Positions 54,187-64,000 of a stretch of DNA of 64,000 nt are shown one piece after another. Made by a program: the position numbers and the translations under genes. Every line of letters starts with the position of its first letter. The stretch's first letter is position 1. This stretch comes from Phialocephala subalpina (lineage: Eukaryota > Ascomycota > Leotiomycetes > Helotiales > Mollisiaceae): NCBI GenBank assembly GCA_900073065.1, contig FJOG01000015.1, forward strand, positions 1 through 64,000, read 5' to 3'. The notes under the pieces are model-generated. The model did not search any database, was not told the DNA's origin, and saw only the letters and a program-made list of their open reading frames with translations.

Positions 54187-56821
54187 TGGCTGGTAAGCAT
54201 TAGCTATATCCCGCATCCTACGACACGCGACAGCGCCGCAAGGCCTGGTTCCAGTCGTACCTGCCCTTCTGGAGTGCAAGAGCTAACATACCTTTTTCTT
54301 CAGATGAACCTCGAAGATCGGTACGAGCCACGAAGGGCCAACATACGAAGATGGATCTCGACCAAGCGACTCCCGAACCCAAGAAGAAATCTACAAAGAA
54401 GGCGAAGAAGGTCGAGGTGGAGGAGGAAGCAGAGATTATTCGATGCGTCTGTGGAGCTCGGGAGAGTCCAGACGGAGACGACGAACCCTGGATTGCCTGT
54501 GACAATTGCAATGTTTGGCAGCACAATGTCTGTGTTGGAGTTCCGACATATGACGAAGATATTCCGAAGAACTACTTGTGCGAGGAGTGCAATCCGGCTT
54601 TCCACAAGGAGTTGCTAGAGGCGCTCAACAATGGGGTCCATCTGTGGGAGAAGCGCCGCAAGGCGTACGAGAAGATGAAGGCGGACGAGGAGAAGGAATC
54701 AAAGAAGAAGGGTAAGAAGAAAGGCAAGAGAACCAGCGATCCCAAGTCCGAAATCAGTCACACTACGAACGGCAAAGCCAAGTCTCCCTCGACTCCAGTT
54801 CCCGCAGAGCCGAAGAAGGAGAAGAAGGATGTTGCTACAAAGAGCTCTGCCGCCAAGCGCAAAGTTCGAGATGATTCCCAAGATAAGGAGTCTACGAAGG
54901 TATGTTGTAAGCACTCGCACCTTTTCGGACATTGCTAACCAGATCCAAGGAACCACATTCGAAGGCACGAAAGGTCTCTGCCGCACATACGGTTCACACG
55001 GCTCCACGACAAGACACTCCAGCTTCGGACCTGCCAGTCAAAATTCAGGATCTCGAGACTTCTCGACAGGGAGTCGCGACATTAATACTCAAGAACTTAC
55101 GACAAGCTGTGTCAAGTGCCATCAAACAAGGCATCTACACATTGAGGGAAAACGACACCGTCGACGCGAAGGCGGAACGTCTGGCTATTGAGATCGAAAA
55201 TGCCATCCATGAGGCCGACAAAGCCGCGTACAAGAACCAATCTCGAGCTATTGGCTTCAATCTCAAACACAACCAAGAGCTGTGCAACGGCCTCCTCTCC
55301 AGAAGCTTGACACCCCAACAATTGGCTGTCATGAGCTCGGACGACATGGCCAATAAGGAGTTGAAGCGCGAAACTGCAGAGATGAAGGCACGCTCCGACA
55401 AGCAGTCCATCATGGTCTCTGATGATGGTCCTCGAGTTCGCAGAACACACAAGGGAGAGGAAGTTATCGAGGGTGACAATTTCGCTGTTGCGAATGACAA
55501 CACAATGTCTACATCCCGAAGACGAAGCACGCTGGACCCGAACGCCGAGATGGCTGGTCGATCAAGAGAGAATTCTCCAGGAAACCAAGTTGAGCTGCCA
55601 GACGACATCGACTCCTATCCATCGCGAGATGACATTCGCAGTCAAGTCACTCCCAAGCAACCACTTAACATCGAGACGAAGGCCGGATTGCCGACGCGAA
55701 AACCCTCTGGTCAAGCCGATTTCGATATCAACAAGGTCTTCTCCAATGTTCCGTCGCAGTCGCCTGTCACTTCACATCACCCTCGAACACAGTCGATGAG
55801 CAATGCTCCTCCAGCCAATGGACCTGGTGTCGACCCAGAGATTGACAGGATGCTGCAGGATGACGATGGCAACGAGTCTCCACCTTACTCTCCGGCAGAA
55901 TATAACTCCGACCCAGAGATCGTCTGGCGTGGTATTGTTGTCATGGACTCTATTGCCAGGTTCCCTGCTGTTTCCAAGCATGTCGCTGGTGTAGACATCA
56001 GTCGCACTCTTGCTTGGAGTGACGTTCTGCAGAAGGAGCTCAAGGTTGCTGGTCGAATTGATCGTGAGAAGGCAAACGAGTATCTCTGCAGTCTCAGATA
56101 CAGCCCACCAACAGACGTCGTCGTTGTCAATGTCACCCCGACAGGAGAGGAGGCTAGCCTCGGATTCAATGAGTTGTACGAATACTTCCAAGGCAAGAAT
56201 CGCTATGGTGTTCTCGCCAACAAAGGCATTGGGAACATTCGAGACACATACCTTGTCCCGGTCCCACCATCGCCAGCGAGTCTACCAGACTTCATCGTCA
56301 ACCTTGAAGGTCACAAGATTCCCGAGGAGCGCTCGGAGCCCATGGTCGTCATCGCCCTTGTCATCCGCAATGATACTCCTACCGAAATGGGACGCAGTTT
56401 TGATGGTACTGGTGAAGCTCAATCTCCGTCCCTGATGGGTCATCCTCAACGACAAATGTCTCTTGGTGGCGCAGGTCCTTCGATGTCTCCGATCGCACCC
56501 CAAGGTCCAGGCACATTCGCCACCCCTCCAATTCCACAACAACAATTCCCATCGAATGATGCTCAACGAAAGTACGAAGACGAACAGCGACGACTGGCGG
56601 AGCAGAGGGAAGGAGAGGCCAATGCACTCAGGATCCTCGGTGCGTATGCCGAAGCTCCAACCGTCGCATTCCTCATGCCACAGGCATATCAAATGAGAGA
56701 AATTGAATGGGAGATCATTCGAAAAATTCTGGAGGATGATGAGAAGGCTCGCTCTGATTTAGCACATCTGAGCCAAGTCCTTGAAGTTCGTATGTCGCAG
56801 GATCCTCGGGCTCAGCGTTGA
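54187..56821 (+). CDS. BYE1-like transcription factor (PHD, TFIIS central and SPOC domains)
   Basis: The three exons are 54187-54193 (7 nt: ATG plus four bases), 54304-54899 and 54950-56821, with introns of 110 and 50 bp, for 824 residues. The N-terminus becomes MADEPRRSVRATKGQHTKMD. A PHD finger starts at Cys50 (CVCGARESPDGDDEPWIACD followed by NCNVWQHNVCVG). A Lys/Glu-rich linker follows, then the TFIIS central domain (about 245-365; NLRQAVSSAIKQGIYTLREN, AIGFNLKHNQELCNGLLSR). After a disordered Ser/Pro part comes the SPOC domain (about 525-670; EIVWRGIVVMDSIARFPAVS). The C-terminus is Gln/Pro-rich with a final helix. Yeast Bye1 binds RNA polymerase II and H3K4me3. The tiny first exon is supported by phase and by the branch and acceptor sequence. 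Confidence 0.88.
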
Positions 56822-57693
56822 TGGATTGGGGAACCTTATCATTGAGTGGGATATGGCGTTTTGTGTACATTATGGCTGTGTGGATTAATTTGCGTTCATT
56901 TCGGCGAGCTTCAAAAAGCCTCGTCCTTTTTTTCTTTCAGTCAATACGGGATGCGCATGCAGGTTTACGATACCATTACGAGATCATGACCTGGATAGTT
57001 AGGATCATTGATTTCTTCTAGTGCTTTCTTCTTGTACATACATATGACGGTCGATGCATCAAAATTCTGCAATATTTTTTCCATGTTCAAATCCCAATCC
57101 ATCACGTGCTTGCTCAGCGCGCACCTGATGGCGTCTTCTACCCCGCGTCTTTCGGTTGATGCTTCGTCCAACATCACCCTCCCAGTCTACGCATCGCTGA
57201 TAGGAAGATGTCCCGAGTCAGCACAGAAGTCTGAGGGGCTGCTTGGCTGCATGACTTGATGTCCTGGTGGCCGTGCGTTGTTGGACATTCCATCCACTCG
57301 CATCTTAATCTCACGGCACCTCACATGCAATAATTGCTTTTCTTTGCTTCGAGAACATCGCCAAACATGATGTGTACGGTAATTTTCCGTGGTTTCTCGT
57401 TCTTCCAGTCATTGTCTCCTGTCCTTTATCTTGTTCTTTCGTCTGAAATGTTTGAATTGCATAACCTCTACGATCGATAGTTCATCAATGCTTGTGGCCC
57501 GAGTATGCATGACACCAAGAACGTCCTGTACAGAATTACGGATCTGCTTGTTCGGCAGACTTCCGACTTTCCGAGCGGTTTTTAATATATTTCATCCGGG
57601 TTAATTGCCAATTCACGTTTTCTGATCTCCTCTGTTCTCTCCCTCACTCATAATCTCTTAATGTAATATTTCCCGCTTCAGAAACACTTGACC
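56822..57693. other. Intergenic region
   Basis: 3' side of the BYE1-like gene and promoter of the small ORF. A 70-codon minus-strand frame (57177-56965) looks slightly protein-like, but it sits in a probable 3'UTR and has no homologue I know. Confidence 0.35.
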
Positions 57694-57966
57694 ATGATGG
57701 AAGGTCCTTCAACCACATCTCCGACCTCCTCACCCCTCCCAACTTCACCTCCCACCTTCTTCCAGCCTCGACAAACCGCAGGTGACTGCTCCAACAGTGC
57801 CCAACCAACACCCTCGATCCCAGAGTCAACACCAATTCCAGCCCCAGATACAAATCCATTGCCCCAACAGACAGGATCCATCCTCCTCACTCCTGTTCAA
57901 GCAGCTCTCACCATAGTTAGAAGCATTCTGGCGTCTGTTCTCCTGACACTCGCTAACCATGTATAA
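57694..57966 (+). CDS. Small Pro/Ser/Thr-rich hypothetical protein with a hydrophobic C-terminus
   Basis: From the ATG at 57694 the frame has 90 codons: an N-terminal two-thirds rich in Pro, Ser and Thr, then a C-terminal hydrophobic stretch (ALTIVRSILASVLLTLANHV) that could be a tail anchor. A pyrimidine-rich leader precedes it. No family is recognised. The adjoining MITE (58018-58182) and a second low-complexity frame (58201-58428) leave open that it is the first exon of a longer gene disrupted by the insertion. Confidence 0.35.
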   Translation: MMEGPSTTSPTSSPLPTSPPTFFQPRQTAGDCSNSAQPTPSIPESTPIPAPDTNPLPQQTGSILLTPVQAALTIVRSILASVLLTLANHV

Positions 57967-58017
57967 CCCTAAGGCTTAGGAGAAGGCCTGCGTCGAGACG
58001 GGAGCATCACGAACGAT

Positions 58018-58182
58018 TACTGTGGTCTTTGGATAAATAAGCCACCCCTTGAGGGTTCTAAAGCACAGACAAGTCAAGGGTCTTAGACCAATCAGCGAGC
58101 TACTATCATCGACTTTGTATGTGGAAACGTCTGGAAGTGTAAACCCTCCAGGGGTGGACTTATTTATCCAAAGACCACAGTA
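58018..58182. mobile_element. MITE with 38-bp terminal inverted repeats and TA target site
   Basis: The 161-bp element (58020-58180) opens with CTGTGGTCTTTGGATAAATA and closes with its reverse complement. The arms match over about 38 bp with one mismatch and one single-base gap. Both ends are flanked by TA, the duplication expected for Tc1/mariner-type transposition. No coding capacity; it would be moved in trans. Confidence 0.88.
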
Positions 58183-58200
58183 GCCATAGCAAGTGCGGAG

Positions 58201-58428
58201 ATGACTTCAGCACGACCTCCATCATCCTTCACCGCCCTACCCTCTCGAACACGGCTCTTCATACCTCCTAGTTCTGGAAGTTCACTTTCAGAGCCTCCAA
58301 TTCTGCGAAAACAAGCGTACGGGTATCAAAGATCTAGGCTTTCCGAGATTACTCCCCGGGAAGGAGTCCATGTTCCCCAGATGCCGAACATTCAAAATAG
58401 AGAAAATAGAGACATGAAGGAGAATTAG
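58201..58428 (+). other. Open frame, 75 codons, next to the MITE
   Basis: Starts with ATG 19 bp after the element and is Ser/Pro/Arg-rich. It may be a displaced part of the gene at 57694, or noise. No motif. Confidence 0.2.
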
Positions 58429-58650
58429 ATCAAAGTTGAGACGGACATTGAAGTCGGGTTGAGGAATAGAGATAGCCTCGAGACTTTGAAGGCAGGGCGG
58501 GCGTACTAAATACGGGGTAATCAGGCAATGAAACGAAGGAAGTAATGCAATGTATAATGAAAAGGGGATCTCAATGTAATAATAGAATGCAGGAGACCAG
58601 AAGAAATTTGTGAAGGACAGTTAATTGACTTTTTGTTATCGCAGCTGACC

Positions 58651-62056
<3,406 letters not shown>

Positions 62057-63442
62057 GTTGATATGCTCGGTGATGTTTGCCTTAGTTGACCGGATTGCCC
62101 ACGGCCAACGGGAATGTTCGGGGAAGAAGGTGGAGTCGTGGTTGAGCAGCAGTGGGATGAGGACGGTGGGGCTGGCGCGCTTGAACGTTTTGGGTCATCG
62201 TGAATTGGCGCCACGACACTTCTCAAACTTAACGACAAACCATCCAACAACAACGTTACAGTACGAACAGAAGCTATTCAGAACCCCGACATCCCCTAGG
62301 GACCTTGACTGTTCTGGCTATGCGACTAGATGAGGTCAAAACAAGCCGCATCATGAAGATATCGAGCCGACCGGACAAGACTCGTCTCGAGGCATCACAA
62401 CGAGCCCGCAGCAATGGCTCACCACCTCGAAGATCACCTCGTCTGTCGGAGCAGAATGTGGAAGCTTCCATACCGACATACGAATTAAGTGGACGGCAGG
62501 TCCCAGGTGCAGCATGAGACGGACGAGCATCATGAGGACTTCCACATCCAGGTCTTAATCCGGTGCTAGGGCATTTCTCAGGTCACGACAGGATACTTTT
62601 TTAACATGACTCGTGGCTGAGTCTACCCCACATTCTCCCCGCAAGGAATCCAGGGCCGACCCAACGACTCAAATCGGCTCCGACTCACACCAGATCTGGC
62701 TTCCCGCATGGGCTTGTGCCATCGCGTCGTTGACAACATTTGTGGCGTCGTGGCTGTCGAGACGGTGAGCGCCATGAAGTTTAATTTCAGGTTTTGAGAT
62801 GTGGTTGAGAGACACTTCGGAGAGGTCTGCCCCTAAAAAAGTATTAGTTCAACTTCTTGCTCTCAACAGCTCTTGGCTATGGTGTCGCTAAACCTGTGGC
62901 GACTTGCTCAATCAATCAATCCGACCTTGGAAGAACATTTTTCACAATTGTTTTAGTTCTTGGTGAGATGCGGACTGTGGGGTCGACACCCCCTGCAAAC
63001 CAGATTCTGGAGGCTTGGAGTGGATCATTGGGGGCACAGCAAGCACATGTCATCTCACAACCATGCATCTCTCTCACGATTATCATTGTTATCTGTCGGA
63101 TCTCCACCGTGTTCTAGAGAATAACGCGTTCAGAAGTCGAACTAGCCAATTGCCACTGGTGCGCAACGCCACATCTTCATCATGCATGGACCAGCTCTCC
63201 TAAGATATAACTTTATATTCGGGCCGTCAAAAACCGCTATACTATTCGGGACCGAGTCCGAGAGATAGATTATCTTCCGCATCCGTGTGCAGAGCAGACC
63301 TTGTCTGGAGATGAGGGGAAATGTCGGGGATTTCAAGTGATGGGCCAGGGACTTGGTTGATCGATGTATAAAGAGGGGGGATCTGCAACCATGCACCCTC
63401 AGCTCTGGAATCATCGAGTCTGCTTCTCGTCTCTCTACCATC
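62057..63442. promoter_or_regulatory. Shared promoter region of beta-galactosidase and sugar porter
   Basis: This 1386-bp divergent region contains two CreA-type sites (SYGGRG on the minus strand) at 62626-62631 and 62637-62642, five bases apart. A TATAAA lies at 63367-63372, 71 bp before the porter ATG. Open frames at 62305-62517 and around 62857-63117 lack motifs and are taken as non-coding. Confidence 0.5.
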
Positions 63443-64000
63443 ATGGCGACTCCCAAGGTCGAGAATGCTGCTGTCGAGCACCACGAGAAGAATGTGGAAA
63501 TCCCCACCATCGACGAGAAGTACGCCTCTGGCAATGTTACTCAGATCCAGGCGGCCTCGGTCGCTCTTGCAGCTGCGGTCGCTGCTCAGAAGCCATCCCT
63601 TCTGTCGAAAAATATGCTCAAGCTCTACTTCATCATGGGCATCGGGTATCTTGTGTCGACAATGAACGGGTTCGGTGCGTTGTGCCCCCTTACCTCAGTA
63701 CACTAATACTTACAGATTCAGATTCTTCTTTGATGGGCAGTATCAATGCCATGACCCCATACCAAGAGAGCTTCGGACTCAGTGGTGCTGGCTCTAGCAC
63801 AGGTCTCATCTTCATCATCTACAATCTCGGTCAGATCGCTGCGTTTCCGTTCTGTGGTCTCCTGGCGGATGGGTACGGCAGGAAGATCTGTATCTTCGTC
63901 GGATGCGCCATCGTCTTAATCGGTACCGCCGTTCAAGCTTCTGCTCATACTAGAGGTCAATTCATTGGCGGTAGATTCGTTCTTGGACTGGGTGCCTCAC
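63443..64000 (+). CDS. MFS sugar porter, lactose-permease-like (cut by the right edge)
   Basis: Exon one is 63443-63674 and exon two starts at 63722, with a 47-bp intron; the acceptor at 63719-63721 is preferred because it gives NGFDSSLMGSINAM, the usual family sequence. A cytosolic N-terminus of about 55 residues precedes the first helix (MLKLYFIMGIGYLVSTMNGF). TM2 follows (SSTGLIFIIYNLGQIAAFPF), then the MFS signature loop GLLADGYGRKICIFVG, TM3, and GGRFVLGLGAS at the edge, typical of sugar porters. Being divergent from an intracellular beta-galactosidase, it most likely imports lactose or another beta-galactoside; this is inferred from context. The remaining helices lie outside the window. 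Confidence 0.88.

Noticed and set aside
54699..55608. Minus-strand frames of 102-157 codons
   Set aside because: Shadows of the BYE1-like exons on the plus strand.
56965..57177. 70-codon minus-strand frame with Lys/Glu-rich composition
   Set aside because: Lies in the likely 3'UTR of the BYE1-like gene, with no homologue known and no splice partner.

Overview
This is a eukaryotic window from a filamentous ascomycete (Pezizomycotina). The genes carry short GT-AG introns, mostly 36-67 bp, and the families are typical of these fungi: HET-domain proteins, a NACHT-ankyrin NLR, PTH11-like rhodopsin-fold membrane proteins, a self-sufficient CYP505 P450, and GH2, GH16 and GH18 glycoside hydrolases. 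The genome is two-speed. Gene-bearing blocks of normal base composition alternate with blocks that carry the marks of RIP (repeat-induced point mutation): CpA/TpG loss, TpA gain, and TGG or CAA codons turned into stops. A more precise lineage cannot be given from sequence alone. The telomere-linked-type helicase array at the left edge suggests a subtelomeric position.

Layout. (1) 1-13.8 kb: a tandem array of three RIP-damaged copies of an OrsD-like zinc-finger/RecQ-type helicase gene on the minus strand, with a 48-50 bp minisatellite and a perfect 250-bp duplication between copies. (2) 13.8-16.8 kb: degraded AT-rich DNA with no readable gene. (3) 16.8-25.1 kb: a possible self/non-self recognition block holding an NLR (NACHT-ankyrin, Walker B segment missing), a RelA/SpoT-domain protein, an intact HET protein and a Nudix hydrolase. 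(4) 25.1-28.7 kb: an AT-rich RIP block containing helicase debris. (5) 28.7-36.9 kb: a gene graveyard with a 5'-truncated HET gene, an AAA+ ATPase pseudogene, a GH16 glucanase pseudogene, and a HET gene intact except for one TAG. (6) 37.9-50.1 kb: a metabolic and secretory block on the minus strand, with two rhodopsin-fold membrane proteins, a TauD-like dioxygenase, a P450-reductase fusion (CYP505) and a secreted GH18 chitinase. (7) 50.9-56.8 kb: housekeeping genes MZT1 (MOZART1), a ZNF830-like splicing-factor homologue, and a BYE1-like PHD/TFIIS/SPOC protein. (8) 57.7-64 kb: a small unrecognised ORF, a MITE with 38-bp inverted repeats and TA flanks, then a GH2 beta-galactosidase divergent from a sugar-porter MFS transporter that runs off the right edge.

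The genes most likely to work together are the beta-galactosidase/permease pair (uptake and hydrolysis of beta-galactosides, with a double CreA-type site between them) and, more speculatively, the NLR/RelA-SpoT/HET/Nudix group, which places a possible nucleotide-second-messenger synthase and a possible nucleotide hydrolase among fungal cell-death genes. The exon structures given were worked out by hand from splice-site consensus, reading phase and family similarity; total coding lengths were checked for divisibility by three.
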